A stretch of DNA of 64,000 nucleotides from Cryobacterium zongtaii (lineage in GTDB: Bacteria; Actinomycetota; Actinomycetes; Actinomycetales; Microbacteriaceae): contig NZ_PPXD01000008.1 of the NCBI RefSeq assembly GCF_002909375.1, positions 1 to 64,000 of the forward strand. Reading direction: 5' to 3'. Within the stretch, counting starts at the first letter, position 1. Each line of letters opens with the position of its first letter. Shown piece by piece: positions 9,241-18,450 of the stretch. Under the pieces are notes generated by a model. It had not been told where the DNA came from. It did no database searches and saw only the letters and a list, made by a program, of their open reading frames with translations. Made by a program: the position numbers and the translations under genes.

Positions 9241-9545
9241 TTGGTGGTGTCCTTCGGGGTGGCGGCGGGCTTCCGGCCGCGGAACATGCCCAGCATCCGG
9301 TCGGTGACGACGAAACCGCCGACGAGATTGGCGGTGGCGAGGGCGACGGCGAGTAGGGCCACGAATATCAGCCACGGGTCGTCCAGCTGGCCGGCGACGA
9401 TGATCGCGCCGATCAGGATGATGCCGTGGATGGCGTTGGCGCCGCTCATCAGGGGGGTGTGCAGGGTGCTGGACACCTTGGAGACCACCTCGAAGCCGAC
9501 GAAGACGGTCAACACGATGACCGTGAGCAGAGTGATCGGATCCAT
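9237..9545 (-). CDS. pntAb: NAD(P) transhydrogenase subunit alpha part 2 (membrane)
   Basis: The 102-residue protein consists of three hydrophobic segments plus a short basic tail (RGRKPAATPKDT). It corresponds to the C-terminal membrane part of E. coli PntA, split off here as in the three-gene Rhodospirillum-type arrangement. It provides helices of the proton-translocating domain II together with PntB. Its start shares one nucleotide with the pntAa stop (TGATG) and its own stop overlaps pntB by 4 nt, so the three subunits are translationally coupled. Confidence 0.95.
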   Translation of the reverse strand: MDPITLLTVIVLTVFVGFEVVSKVSSTLHTPLMSGANAIHGIILIGAIIVAGQLDDPWLIFVALLAVALATANLVGGFVVTDRMLGMFRGRKPAATPKDTTK

Positions 9546-10690
9546 CAGTTCTTTCCTTCCAGCGCGGCAGCGGTCGGTGCGTGCCGCACCTCGCCGCCGG
9601 TGGTGAGACAGGCTCCGGCGATGACCTCGTCGGTGAAGTCGGGTACGACCTGGCCGTCATGAATCATCAGCGCGAGCAGGTTGGCGACGTTCTTGGCGTA
9701 CAGCCGCGATGCGTCGGAGGCCATCGCGGAGGCGGCGTCCTGCATGCCGACGAGGGTGACGAAGCCGTCACCGGCCGCGGTGGGCACCAGCTGGTCGACG
9801 CCGGGGAGTACGCCCTCTACGTTGCCGCCGGTTTCGGCGGCGAGGTCGATGACCACGGAACCGGCGGGCATGGCCGCGACCATCTCCCGGGTCACCAACA
9901 GCGGGGCCGGCCGGCCGGGGATCGCGGCGGTGGTGATGAGCACATCCGCCTTGGCCACGTGTGGGGCCAGCAGTTCGCGCTGGCGCACGGCGCGGTCCTC
10001 GGCCAGTTCGCTGGCGTAACCGCCGGTGCCTTCGACGGCGGCCAGGTCGAGGGTGATGAAGGTGCCGCCCATCGAGGTGACCTCGTCGGCCGACGCCGGC
10101 CGCACGTCATAGGCGGAGACCCTGGCGCCGAGGCGCTTGGCGGTGCCGATGGCCTGCAGTCCGGCGACGCCGGCGCCGAGTACGAGCGCCCGGGCCGGCG
10201 GAATGGTGCCGGCCGCGGTCATGTAGAGCGGGAAGAACCGGGGGAACCGGATGGTGGCTTCGAGCACGGCCCGGTAGCCGGCGACCAGGGCCTGCGAGGT
10301 GAGCGCGTCCATCGACTGGGCCCGGGAGATACGTGGCACCAGTTCGAGCGCGAACGATGTGACCTGTGCGGCGGCCAGGGCTGCCACCGTGGGCAGTTCG
10401 GACGCCGGCGACGCCAGACCCACCGTGATGACTCCGGCCGGTAGCGTGGCGGCCAGCTGGGGACTCAGCGGACGCACGTGGCAGAGCACATCGAACGCGG
10501 TGGCGTCGAAGTCCGCGACCAGCTGCGCGCCGGCCTTCTCATAGGCGGCGTCGGAGTAGCCCGATGCCAGTCCGGCGCCGGCTTCGACGGTGACGTCGAC
10601 ACCCAGCGCGGTGAGTTGGGTCACCGTTTCCGGTGTTGCTGCGACGCGTTTTTCGCCCTCTCGGCGTTCACGCCCTATGCCAACCTTCAC
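9545..10690 (-). CDS. pntAa: NAD(P) transhydrogenase subunit alpha part 1 (NAD-binding)
   Basis: The soluble domain I subunit binds NAD(H). The N-terminus VKVGIGRERREGEKRVAATP is the alanine dehydrogenase/PNT signature, and the Rossmann motif VLGAGVAGLQAI with the following RLGARVSAYDVRP segment binds the dinucleotide. The GTG at 10690 is preferred: AAAGGAG lies 9 nt upstream (10700-10706). The longer ATG at 10720 would add ten unconserved residues overlapping that ribosome site. The length of 381 residues matches split PntAa proteins. It is first in its operon, with the promoter in the 195-nt gap shared with the divergent BCCT transporter. Confidence 0.95.
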   Translation of the reverse strand: MKVGIGRERREGEKRVAATPETVTQLTALGVDVTVEAGAGLASGYSDAAYEKAGAQLVADFDATAFDVLCHVRPLSPQLAATLPAGVITVGLASPASELPTVAALAAAQVTSFALELVPRISRAQSMDALTSQALVAGYRAVLEATIRFPRFFPLYMTAAGTIPPARALVLGAGVAGLQAIGTAKRLGARVSAYDVRPASADEVTSMGGTFITLDLAAVEGTGGYASELAEDRAVRQRELLAPHVAKADVLITTAAIPGRPAPLLVTREMVAAMPAGSVVIDLAAETGGNVEGVLPGVDQLVPTAAGDGFVTLVGMQDAASAMASDASRLYAKNVANLLALMIHDGQVVPDFTDEVIAGACLTTGGEVRHAPTAAALEGKN

Positions 10691-10885
10691 GAGTAACCAC
10701 TCCTTTGACGCATCTGCCACCTGACGAGCGAAACGGGGTCGTTCGCGCGTCCCAGGGCGATCTCACTCCGTAGCGTACCGTCGGGTTTTGCCGGCCCGGG
10801 GCGTTTTTCAGGGCCGAAAGACCCTGCCCGGGTGGCCAAGAGCACCCTCGACCTCGTAGGCTGAAGGATTGCCCGGGCCGCCGTA

Positions 10886-13024
10886 GTGGCGCCCACCCCG
10901 TACGAATTGCCTGATCTTCCCGCACTGCCGCCGGCATCCACACCCGAGCAGCGCCCGGCTAAACGGATGCCCCAACCCGATTGGTTGTCCGTTATCAGCT
11001 CCACTGAACCTGCCGACGTGGCGGGCGCTCCCAGCGCCGCCCCGTCCCCGTCAGCCCCGCAAACAGCAGCCGCCTCGACCAGCCGGCCCCGACGTTTCGG
11101 GGTGCACGTGCCGGCCCCGCGGATCTTCTATCCGGCGTTGGGCATCATCGTGGCCGTCGTCCTGGTCAGCATCTTCTTCCCGGTGCGCACCGGCGCCGTC
11201 CTCGCGCAATTGCAGACCCTGGTGGTGGCCGGCCTCGGGCCGTATTACCTCGTGCTGGTGGCCTTCTTCGTCATCTTCGCACTGTGGATGGGGCTGAGCC
11301 GGTTCGGTGACATCAAGCTCGGCCAGGACGACGACAAGCCGGAATTCGGGCTGATGTCCTGGTTCTCGATGCTCTTCGCCGCGGGCATGGGCATCGGCCT
11401 GGTGTTCTGGGGTGCCGCCGAGCCGCTCACCTACTTCCTGGAGCCCAAGCCGGGCGTGCACGGCAGCCGCCCGGAACTTGCGGCCGCAGCCATGTCCCAG
11501 ACCTTCCTGCACTGGGGCTTCCACGCCTGGGCGGTGTACGCCGTGGTCGGCCTGTCCCTCGCCTATGCCATTCACCGCAAGGGACGGCCGGTCTCGATCC
11601 GTTGGGCCCTGGAACCGCTGCTCGGCGACAAGGTGAAGGGTCGCCTCGGCGATGCCATCGACGTCACCGCGATCGTGGGCACCCTGTTCGGTGTGGCCAC
11701 GTCGCTCGGGCTCGGTGTCAAGCAGATCGCTGCGGGGCTGCGCCACCTGGGCGTCGTCGATTCCGTGAGCAACACCCTGCTGGTGGTCCTGATCGTGATC
11801 ATCACCCTCATCGCCATCGCCAGCGTCGTCAGCGGCGTCGGCAAGGGCATCAAGTGGCTGTCGAACATCAACCTCGGCGCGGCCGCGCTCTTCCTGGTCG
11901 CCGTCCTGCTGCTCGGCCCCACGATGTACCTGCTGCGGGTCTTCGTGGAGTCCCTCGGCGGCTACTTGCAGAACATCGTCGGACTCACCTTCGACGCCAG
12001 CGCCTTCACCGGACAGGCGGGTCTGGACTGGCAGGGCAGCTGGACGGTCTTCTACTGGGGCTGGTGGATTTCCTGGGCGCCGTTCGTCGGTGTCTTCATC
12101 GCCCGGATCTCCCGTGGCCGCACCGTGCGCGAGTTCGTCGCCGGCGTTCTCCTGGTGCCGACCCTTGTCACGTTCCTCTGGTTCGCCGTGATGGGTGGCA
12201 GCGTTATCAAGCAGGTGTGGGAGGACCCCGCGGCCCTGGTCGACCCCGAGGTGGGGATCGTGCCGGAGAACGTGCTCTTCGACTTCCTCGCCGCGCTTCC
12301 GTTCGGGCCGGTGCTGGCGGTGCTGGCTGTCGCGATCGTCGCGATCTTCTTCATCACCTCGGCCGATTCCGGCTCCCTCGTGATCGATATACTCGCCTCC
12401 GGTGGCGAGACTGATCCGCCCAAGTGGAGCCGTATCCTGTGGGCCAGCCTGGTCGGCGTCGTCGCGATCGCTCTCCTGCTCGCCGGTGGCCTGTCCGCGC
12501 TGCAGACCGGCGCCATCCTCACCGCCATCCCGGTGAGCGTGGTGATGATCGGCATGTGTATCGCCACCTATCGGGCCTTCAGGGCCGAACACCAGGTGCT
12601 CGTGCAGGTCGAACGCCGGGTCCGCCGGGAGGAAATGGCCCGCCGGATCAGCCAGAGCGTCACCAACCATCTGGAGAACAACTTCGACGACCACTTCGGC
12701 GACCAGATGGACGGCCGCATCAGCGCCGCGATCACGGATGCCGCCGGCAACGTCTCCATCCAGACGCGGGAACGACGTGCTTTCTGGCCACGCCGACCGC
12801 GCGGCCAGACCCCTCTGGTCGACCGCCCCGACCTGGGCGATTTCACCCCGGAGGAGATCGGAGAGATGCAGGACCTGGGCGATCTGATGCCTCAGGACCC
12901 GCAGCCCACTGCGGACACGTCGTCGGCGCACCCGTCGGCGGCAGACCACGCCGAACCCGACGCCGTGACGCCGGATGCCGCTCTCGCGCCGGACGCCGAC
13001 CCGGAGGACCCGCGCACGTCGTGA
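10886..13024 (+). CDS. BCCT-family transporter (betaine/carnitine/choline type)
   Basis: BCCT carriers are 12-helix secondary transporters for quaternary ammonium compatible solutes. Diagnostic segments are present: GMGIGLVFWGAAEPL, WGFHAWAVY, and the Trp-rich helix-8 signature VFYWGWWISWAPFVGVF followed by IARISRGRT. Length is 712 residues, longer than the core family of about 500-550. A polar Pro/Ser/Ala leader precedes helix 1 (about residue 75), and a roughly 150-residue hydrophilic tail with a basic helix, then an acidic Asp/Ala/Pro end follows helix 12. Such tails sense osmotic stress in BetP, so osmoregulated uptake is a reasonable inference. The GTG start is uncertain; ATG at 10967 is an alternative and neither has a clear ribosome site. 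Confidence 0.93.
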   Translation: MAPTPYELPDLPALPPASTPEQRPAKRMPQPDWLSVISSTEPADVAGAPSAAPSPSAPQTAAASTSRPRRFGVHVPAPRIFYPALGIIVAVVLVSIFFPVRTGAVLAQLQTLVVAGLGPYYLVLVAFFVIFALWMGLSRFGDIKLGQDDDKPEFGLMSWFSMLFAAGMGIGLVFWGAAEPLTYFLEPKPGVHGSRPELAAAAMSQTFLHWGFHAWAVYAVVGLSLAYAIHRKGRPVSIRWALEPLLGDKVKGRLGDAIDVTAIVGTLFGVATSLGLGVKQIAAGLRHLGVVDSVSNTLLVVLIVIITLIAIASVVSGVGKGIKWLSNINLGAAALFLVAVLLLGPTMYLLRVFVESLGGYLQNIVGLTFDASAFTGQAGLDWQGSWTVFYWGWWISWAPFVGVFIARISRGRTVREFVAGVLLVPTLVTFLWFAVMGGSVIKQVWEDPAALVDPEVGIVPENVLFDFLAALPFGPVLAVLAVAIVAIFFITSADSGSLVIDILASGGETDPPKWSRILWASLVGVVAIALLLAGGLSALQTGAILTAIPVSVVMIGMCIATYRAFRAEHQVLVQVERRVRREEMARRISQSVTNHLENNFDDHFGDQMDGRISAAITDAAGNVSIQTRERRAFWPRRPRGQTPLVDRPDLGDFTPEEIGEMQDLGDLMPQDPQPTADTSSAHPSAADHAEPDAVTPDAALAPDADPEDPRTS

Positions 13025-13074
13025 GCCGTCTGGCGAACCGGGCCGGCCGGGCCTGATGCGCCGCACACCGAAAG

Positions 13075-13114
13075 GGCCTGACAGGCGAGGCCATCCCCGC
13101 TGTCAGGCCTTTAT
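13075..13114 (+). terminator. Rho-independent terminator after the BCCT gene
   Basis: A perfect 10-bp stem, GGCCTGACAG (13075-13084) with CTGTCAGGCC (13100-13109), has a 15-nt loop and is followed by TTTAT. It lies about 50 nt after the transporter stop and upstream of the hrpB start. Confidence 0.7.
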
Positions 13115-13230
13115 CGACGGTTGCCGAAGCGGGCCAGTGGCTCGCTGAGGCAAGTCACGTGGGCACAGAGTCGAGGCTCGGTACCTACGACACGTGAGCA
13201 CACACCCCCCAAACGCGACAGACTGAGGAC

Positions 13231-15789
13231 GTGACCCGTCTTTCGTTCGATCCGTCCAGACTCGGTCGCGGGCTCGCATTCGCCTCGGCGATCGATGATC
13301 TGAGTGCTGCGCTTGATCGGAGCCGCACCGTGGTCGTCAGCGCGCCGCCGGGCACGGGAAAGACCACACTCGTGCCGCCCATCCTCGCCGATCGGGTTCC
13401 GGGTCGTGTGATCGTCACTCAGCCACGCCGGGTCGCTGCCCGCGCTGCCGCCCGACGACTCGCGCAGTTGGACGGATCCTCTCTCGGCTCTCGCGTCGGA
13501 TACACCGTCCGTGGCGAACGCCAGGTGAGTCCATCCACCCTGATCGAGTTCGTTACCGCCGGCGTGCTCCTGCGCCGACTGCTCGATGACCCTGGTCTCG
13601 ACGGGATCGATGCGGTCATCATCGACGAAGTGCACGAACGGGCTTTGGAGACGGACCTGCTGATCGGGCTACTCGGCGAGGTCCGCGAGCTGCGCGACGA
13701 CCTCGTCCTCATCGCGATGTCCGCGACCCTCGACGCCGAGAGGTTCGCGTCAATTCTCGGTACGGATGCGGGCCCGGCCCCGATCGTGACCCAGAGCGCA
13801 CCGGCCCATCCGCTCGAGGTGCGCTGGGCGCCCTCTCCCACCCCTCGACTGGATGAGCGGGGGGTCACCTGGGCTTTCCTCGACCACGTCGCGAGCACCG
13901 CGGTTGCCGCACACCGCACCCTCGTGCGCACCGATCCGGCCGCCGATGCTCTCGTCTTCGCGCCGGGTGCGCGTGAGGTCTCCGAGATCGCCGGACGCAT
14001 CCGTGGTCTCGCCGCGGAGTTCGACGTGCGGGAACTGCACGGCCAGATCCCCGCCGCGGAGCAGGATACGGTGGTCAGTGGGCGGAGCCCCGATGCTGCG
14101 GCACGGATCATCGTCACGACGTCACTGGCCGAATCCTCTCTGACCGTGCCCGGCGTACGCCTGGTCGTCGACACCTGCCTGTCTCGTGCTCCGCAGCGGG
14201 ATGCTGCGCGCGGCATGAGCGGTCTCGTCACCGGCCCGACGCCCAAGGCCTCCGCCATCCAGCGCTCGGGGCGCGCCACCCGGCAGGGGCCTGGCGTCGT
14301 GGTCCGCTGCGTCGACGAGCGCACCTTCGCCACGGCGCCGTCGCACGCCGCCCCTGAGATCCAGGCGGCAGATCTCACCGATGCAGCCCTGCTCCTCGCC
14401 TGCTGGGGCGCCCCAAGTGGCGTGGGCCTGCGGCTGCTCGATCCGCTCCCGTCTGGCAGCCTGGACGAGGCCCTCGCCGCGCTGCGTGGGCTCGGCGCGA
14501 TCGATGCCGATGGCCGCGCCACCGACGAAGGCCGAGCGCTCGCCCGCGTCCCGACAGCTCCGCGCCTCGCCCGCGCACTGCGCGCCGGGAGTGACCTGGT
14601 CGGCGGGCGCACAGCGGCCGAGGTCATCGCGCTGCTCACAGGTGACCTCCGCGTTCACGACGGAGACGCCCAGGCCACTCTCAACGCGCTGCGCACTGGA
14701 CGAAGCCCGGATGCCCGCCGATGGGAGCAGGATGTCCGCCGTCTCGAGCGCTTCGCCGGGGCGATTGACACGGCGCGAGGAGGCGCTGATCAGACCGGAC
14801 TGATCATCGCGCTCGCCTTTCCCGAGTGGATCGCCCGCCGCGTCGATCAATCGCCCAACGGCGCAACCTTTCTTCTCGCCTCCGGCACCCGTGCCGGGAT
14901 CACCGGTCAGCTCGCGAGTGCCGACTGGTTGGCGGTGGCGGACGTCACTCGGGCAGAGGGACGAGCGGCCGCAGGAACCGGAGCACTCATCCGCTCTGCC
15001 GCCGTCATCTCCGAGAACCAGGCGGAGCAGGTGGCGCCCCATCTCTGCACAGACCGGGTCGAAGCACGGTTCGTGGACGGGCGCGTCGTGGCCCGCCGCG
15101 AACGTCGGATCGGTGCGATCATTCGTTCGTCCTTGCCGGTGCGCGTACCGGCGGACGATGGCGGACGGGATGCCGTCCGCCGTGCCGTCACAGCGCACGG
15201 CCTCGGAGTGTTCATCTGGTCAGACGCCGCGGACGCTCTGCGGCGTCGCCTCGCGCTGCTGTATCGCGAGCTCGGATCGCCCTGGCCGGATGTCTCAGAC
15301 ACCGTTCTGCTCGCTACGCTCGATGCCTGGCTCGGCCCCGAGCTGTCAGACCTGGCCGCCGGCACTCCGGCCGCGCGCATCGACCTTGCCCCTGCACTCC
15401 GCCGTACCCTGCCCTGGCCCGCCGCGGTCGACCTTGACGCTCTGGTTCCGGAGCGCTTCCGGGTTCCCAGCGGTTCGCATGTCCGTCTCAGCTACCCACC
15501 CGCCGATGATTCGTCGGCTCGTCCCGTTGTGGCTGTGAAACTCCAGGAGTGCTTCGGATGGGCAGAGACCCCACGAATCGTCGGAGGACGAGTGCCGGTG
15601 TTGTTCCACTTGCTTTCCCCCGCCGGGCATCCCCTTGCCGTGACCGACGACCTCGCATCCTTCTGGGCAGGTCCGTACTCGCAGGTGCGAGCGGAGATGC
15701 GCGGACGCTACCCGAAGCACCCTTGGCCGGAGGACCCCTGGTCCGCCGTACCCACCCGGCACACCACGCGCCGCGCTGCCCTGGGCTAG
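13231..15789 (+). CDS. hrpB: ATP-dependent RNA helicase HrpB
   Basis: A DEAH-type superfamily 2 helicase of 852 residues. Walker A GTGKTT at 41-46, DEVH at 132-135, SAT motif MSATLD, motif V TTSLAESSLTVPGV and motif VI QRSGRATRQGPG are all intact. After the helicase core come the HA2-type helical domain and the HrpB-specific C-terminal region (DALVPERFRVPSG, then RYPKHPWPEDPW), giving the usual HrpB length. The cellular role of bacterial HrpB is poorly defined; RNA or ribonucleoprotein remodelling is the family expectation. GTG start at 13231 follows GAGGAC closely, so ribosome-site support is weak. It is convergent with dnaB with 31 nt between stops. Confidence 0.94.
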   Translation: MTRLSFDPSRLGRGLAFASAIDDLSAALDRSRTVVVSAPPGTGKTTLVPPILADRVPGRVIVTQPRRVAARAAARRLAQLDGSSLGSRVGYTVRGERQVSPSTLIEFVTAGVLLRRLLDDPGLDGIDAVIIDEVHERALETDLLIGLLGEVRELRDDLVLIAMSATLDAERFASILGTDAGPAPIVTQSAPAHPLEVRWAPSPTPRLDERGVTWAFLDHVASTAVAAHRTLVRTDPAADALVFAPGAREVSEIAGRIRGLAAEFDVRELHGQIPAAEQDTVVSGRSPDAAARIIVTTSLAESSLTVPGVRLVVDTCLSRAPQRDAARGMSGLVTGPTPKASAIQRSGRATRQGPGVVVRCVDERTFATAPSHAAPEIQAADLTDAALLLACWGAPSGVGLRLLDPLPSGSLDEALAALRGLGAIDADGRATDEGRALARVPTAPRLARALRAGSDLVGGRTAAEVIALLTGDLRVHDGDAQATLNALRTGRSPDARRWEQDVRRLERFAGAIDTARGGADQTGLIIALAFPEWIARRVDQSPNGATFLLASGTRAGITGQLASADWLAVADVTRAEGRAAAGTGALIRSAAVISENQAEQVAPHLCTDRVEARFVDGRVVARRERRIGAIIRSSLPVRVPADDGGRDAVRRAVTAHGLGVFIWSDAADALRRRLALLYRELGSPWPDVSDTVLLATLDAWLGPELSDLAAGTPAARIDLAPALRRTLPWPAAVDLDALVPERFRVPSGSHVRLSYPPADDSSARPVVAVKLQECFGWAETPRIVGGRVPVLFHLLSPAGHPLAVTDDLASFWAGPYSQVRAEMRGRYPKHPWPEDPWSAVPTRHTTRRAALG

Positions 15790-15820
15790 GGCCGCGACAC
15801 ACCCTGCGGTCAGCTGAGCG

Positions 15821-17227
15821 CTATGCGCCGGGCACCATGTCTGCGAAGCGGGAGTAGTGGCCGTGGAAGGCCACGGTGACGGTGCGGGTGGGGCCGTTAC
15901 GGTGCTTGGCCACGATCAGGTCGGCCTCGCCCGCGCGCGGGTTGTCCTTTTCGTACGCGCTCTCGCGGTGCAGCAGGATCACCATGTCGGCATCCTGCTC
16001 GAGCGAGCCGGACTCGCGAAGGTCGGAGATCGCGGGCATCTTGTCGGCTCGCTGCTCCGGGCCACGGTTCAGCTGGGACAGGGCGATCACGGGGACCTGC
16101 AGTTCCTTGGCGAGCAGCTTGAGCGCCCGGGAGAACTCGCTCACCTCTTGCTGGCGGGATTCGACCTTCTTGCCCGACGTCATCAGCTGCAGGTAGTCGA
16201 TCACGACGAGCTTGAGGCCGACGCGCTGCTTGAGTCGTCGGCACTTGGCGCGGATCTCGACGAGGGTCATATTGGGGCTGTCGTCGATGTAGAGCGGCGC
16301 ATCGTTGATGCGGCCGCGGGTGGCGGCGATGGTGGTCCAGTCGCGCGCTTCGACGTTGCCCTTACGCATGCTCTGCAGGGGCACGGAGGCCTCGGCGGCG
16401 AGCAGACGCATGGCGATCTCACTGCGGCCCATTTCGAGCGAGAAGAAGATGCTCGGCATGTCGTGGTGGATCGAGGCGGCCCGCGCGAAGTCCAGCGCGA
16501 GGGTGGACTTACCCAGGGCCGGTCGGGCGGCGACGATGATGAGCTGGCCGCCGTGGAAGCCGTTGGTGAGCTCGTCGAGGTCGGCGAAGCCGGTGGGGAC
16601 TCCGGTGAATTGGCCGTCCTTGAGCTTGGCGGCCTCGATGTCCTCGATAGCGGCCGTGACGGCGTCGGTGAGGGGGACGTAGTCTTCGACCTCGGTGCTG
16701 CCGGTGATCGAGTAGATCTCGGCCTGCGCGGTGTTCACCAGGTCGAGGACCTCGCCCTCCCCCGCGTAACCCATCTGGGCGATCCGGGTTCCGGCGTCGA
16801 CGAGCTTACGGAGCATGGACCGTTCGGCCACGATGGTGGCATAAAAACCGGCGTTGGCGGCGGTGGGCACCAGGCTGGTGAGGGTGTGCAGGTAGTCGGC
16901 GCCGCCGGCGCGGGAGATCTCGCCGAGCTTGGTCAGCTCGTCGGTGACGGTGATGACGTCGGTGGGTTCACCCTGCGCGTAGAGCGAGAGGATCGCGTCG
17001 AAGATGATCTCGTGCTTGGGAACGTAGAAATCGGCCGCGCGGACGGTCTCGACGACATCGGCGACGGCATCCTTGCTCAACATCATGCCGCCCAGGGCGC
17101 TCTGTTCGGCCAGCAGGTCGTGTGGCGGCGTGCGTTCGGCGTGGCGCGGTTCGGAGCTGCCACGGTACTCGGAGCCGCGTTGATCTGAGCCGCGTTGATC
17201 GGCGTAACCCAGGTGAGCTATCGACAC
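15821..17227 (-). CDS. dnaB: Replicative DNA helicase
   Basis: DnaB is the hexameric 5'-3' helicase that unwinds DNA at the replication fork. The N-terminal domain (about 35-165) interacts with primase; the RecA-like motor carries Walker A ARPALGKS at 234-241, FFSLEM, Walker B LKLVVIDYLQL and the arginine-finger region. No intein interrupts it. GTG at 17227 follows GAGGAGG by 6 nt, giving 468 residues; the longer frame upstream lacks conservation. Residues 10-25 are a small repeat (DQRGSDQRGSEYRGS) encoded by a 15-bp direct duplication at 17172-17200, probably disordered. Its promoter region holds DnaA-box-like sequences. Confidence 0.97.
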   Translation of the reverse strand: MSIAHLGYADQRGSDQRGSEYRGSSEPRHAERTPPHDLLAEQSALGGMMLSKDAVADVVETVRAADFYVPKHEIIFDAILSLYAQGEPTDVITVTDELTKLGEISRAGGADYLHTLTSLVPTAANAGFYATIVAERSMLRKLVDAGTRIAQMGYAGEGEVLDLVNTAQAEIYSITGSTEVEDYVPLTDAVTAAIEDIEAAKLKDGQFTGVPTGFADLDELTNGFHGGQLIIVAARPALGKSTLALDFARAASIHHDMPSIFFSLEMGRSEIAMRLLAAEASVPLQSMRKGNVEARDWTTIAATRGRINDAPLYIDDSPNMTLVEIRAKCRRLKQRVGLKLVVIDYLQLMTSGKKVESRQQEVSEFSRALKLLAKELQVPVIALSQLNRGPEQRADKMPAISDLRESGSLEQDADMVILLHRESAYEKDNPRAGEADLIVAKHRNGPTRTVTVAFHGHYSRFADMVPGA

Positions 17228-17611
17228 GCCGAGCCTCCTCGTGTTGGTGTGGTTCTGGTGTATCAGGAGCCGCTGACAGCGATCATCCGGTAGGCAGGCG
17301 CACAAGAGCGAATACCTGCTTGCCCACCATAGAGAGACTCGTCTGCCCAGCCAAACCACCCTGTGGATAACTCTGTGAGTAATCTGCGCGAAACGCCGCA
17401 CGACTTGTGCACAACCTGTGCACTCGGCTGTGGACAACTCACGGATATTTAACTAGAAGTTGCGTTTGATCAGGCATTAAAACTACTCACATGTGTGTGG
17501 AAAAACTAGTTTCAATGCTCGATTGAATGTTGATGAAATAGGTGGACACCTGTGCACAAAGCGGTGTGAAACACGGGACAAATGTGCCAAGAACGGGGGC
17601 TACGCGCTTGC
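17228..17611. promoter_or_regulatory. Upstream region of dnaB with DnaA-box-like cluster
   Basis: No gene is seen between dnaB and the rplI terminator. On the plus strand there is a perfect DnaA box complement TGTGGATAA (17362-17370), TGTGGACAA (17429-17437), the near-match TGTGGAAAA (17496-17504), and two identical copies of TGTGCACAA (17406-17414 and 17551-17559). The stretch around 17440-17540 is clearly more AT-rich than its surroundings. DnaA control of dnaB transcription is the obvious inference; the dnaB promoter should lie here. Confidence 0.6.
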
Positions 17612-17619
17612 CATTAAAT

Positions 17620-17659
17620 AGGAGTAGCGGCGGCTTCTTTCGAAACCGCCGCTACTCCT
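17620..17659 (-). terminator. Terminator of the rpsF-ssb-rpsR-rplI operon
   Basis: A perfect 14-bp inverted repeat (arms 17620-17633 and 17646-17659) has a 12-nt loop. On the minus strand it is followed by ATTTAAT. It starts 12 nt beyond the rplI stop, so it closes the ribosomal protein operon before the dnaB regulatory region. Confidence 0.85.
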
Positions 17660-17671
17660 GATGAAACGAGA

Positions 17672-18121
17672 CTACTTTGCGGCTACCACCTGGAGGGTGA
17701 TGGTCGCGCTGACCTCGTCGCGCAGACGAACCGTCGCGGTGTGCTCACCGGTCAGCTTGATCGGGCTGAGCTCGATCTTGCGCTTGTCGATGGCACCGAG
17801 GCCGGCCGCGGCAACCGCGTCGGCTACGTCGGTGGTCTTGACGGAGCCGAACAGGCGTCCGCCGGCGCCGGCCTTGACGACCAGCTTGACCTTGGTGTTC
17901 TCAAGGGTTGCCTTGAGAGCCTGGGCCTCTTCGAGGGTGGCGTGCTCGCGGGCTACGCGGGCGGCCTTGATCTGCTCGATCTGCTTTTCGCCACCGCGGG
18001 TCCACGCAACAGCGAAGCCCTGGGGGAGAAGGTAGTTGCGAGCGAACCCGTTCTTGACATCAACGATGTCACCGGGGGTACCGAGGCCGGAGACCTCGTG
18101 CGTCAGAATCAATTTCGACAT
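17672..18121 (-). CDS. rplI: 50S ribosomal protein L9
   Basis: L9 binds 23S rRNA near the L1 stalk. The 149-residue protein has the N-terminal RNA-binding fold with [23 protein letters not shown] and the NYLLPQGFA motif, then the long connecting helix and C-terminal domain. It is last gene of the rpsF-ssb-rpsR-rplI operon, 11 nt after rpsR, followed by a strong terminator. Confidence 0.98.
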   Translation of the reverse strand: MSKLILTHEVSGLGTPGDIVDVKNGFARNYLLPQGFAVAWTRGGEKQIEQIKAARVAREHATLEEAQALKATLENTKVKLVVKAGAGGRLFGSVKTTDVADAVAAAGLGAIDKRKIELSPIKLTGEHTATVRLRDEVSATITLQVVAAK

Positions 18122-18132
18122 GTGAGGGCTCC

Positions 18133-18396
18133 TTACCGGCCTGAGCCGGCGTAGGGCAGCAAGGCCATTTCGCGGGCGTTCTTGACGGCACGCGCGATCA
18201 GGCGCTGCTCCTGGACGGAGACGCCGGTGATGCGGCGGGCGCGGATCTTTCCACGCTCTGAGATGAACTTCCGAAGAGTGGGGACATCTTTGTAATCGAT
18301 GACACCAACCCGGATCGACTTCGCGGGAGCGGCGTTCTTGCCACCCTTAGCACCGCGGAGCGGCTTGCGGCGGTCGCCGCTCGACTTTCCAGCCAT
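18133..18396 (-). CDS. rpsR: 30S ribosomal protein S18
   Basis: The 87-residue basic protein contains the S18 signature: [20 protein letters not shown], then [21 protein letters not shown]18 binds S6 on the platform of the small subunit, and the S6 gene is in the same operon. The N-terminal basic extension ([18 protein letters not shown]) is common in actinobacterial S18. There are no CXXC zinc cysteines, so this is the zinc-independent form. Confidence 0.97.
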   Translation of the reverse strand: MAGKSSGDRRKPLRGAKGGKNAAPAKSIRVGVIDYKDVPTLRKFISERGKIRARRITGVSVQEQRLIARAVKNAREMALLPYAGSGR

Positions 18397-18450
18397 GATT
18401 TCCTAACTTTCTAAAACGTGTGAGTGCAGCCGTCAACCGTGAGGTTCGGC

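Noticed and set aside
13231-15789. hrpB as a horizontally acquired insertion
   Set aside because: It sits between unrelated genes and lacks a strong ribosome site, but there are no flanking repeats, integrase or tRNA, and its composition does not clearly differ from neighbours by eye.
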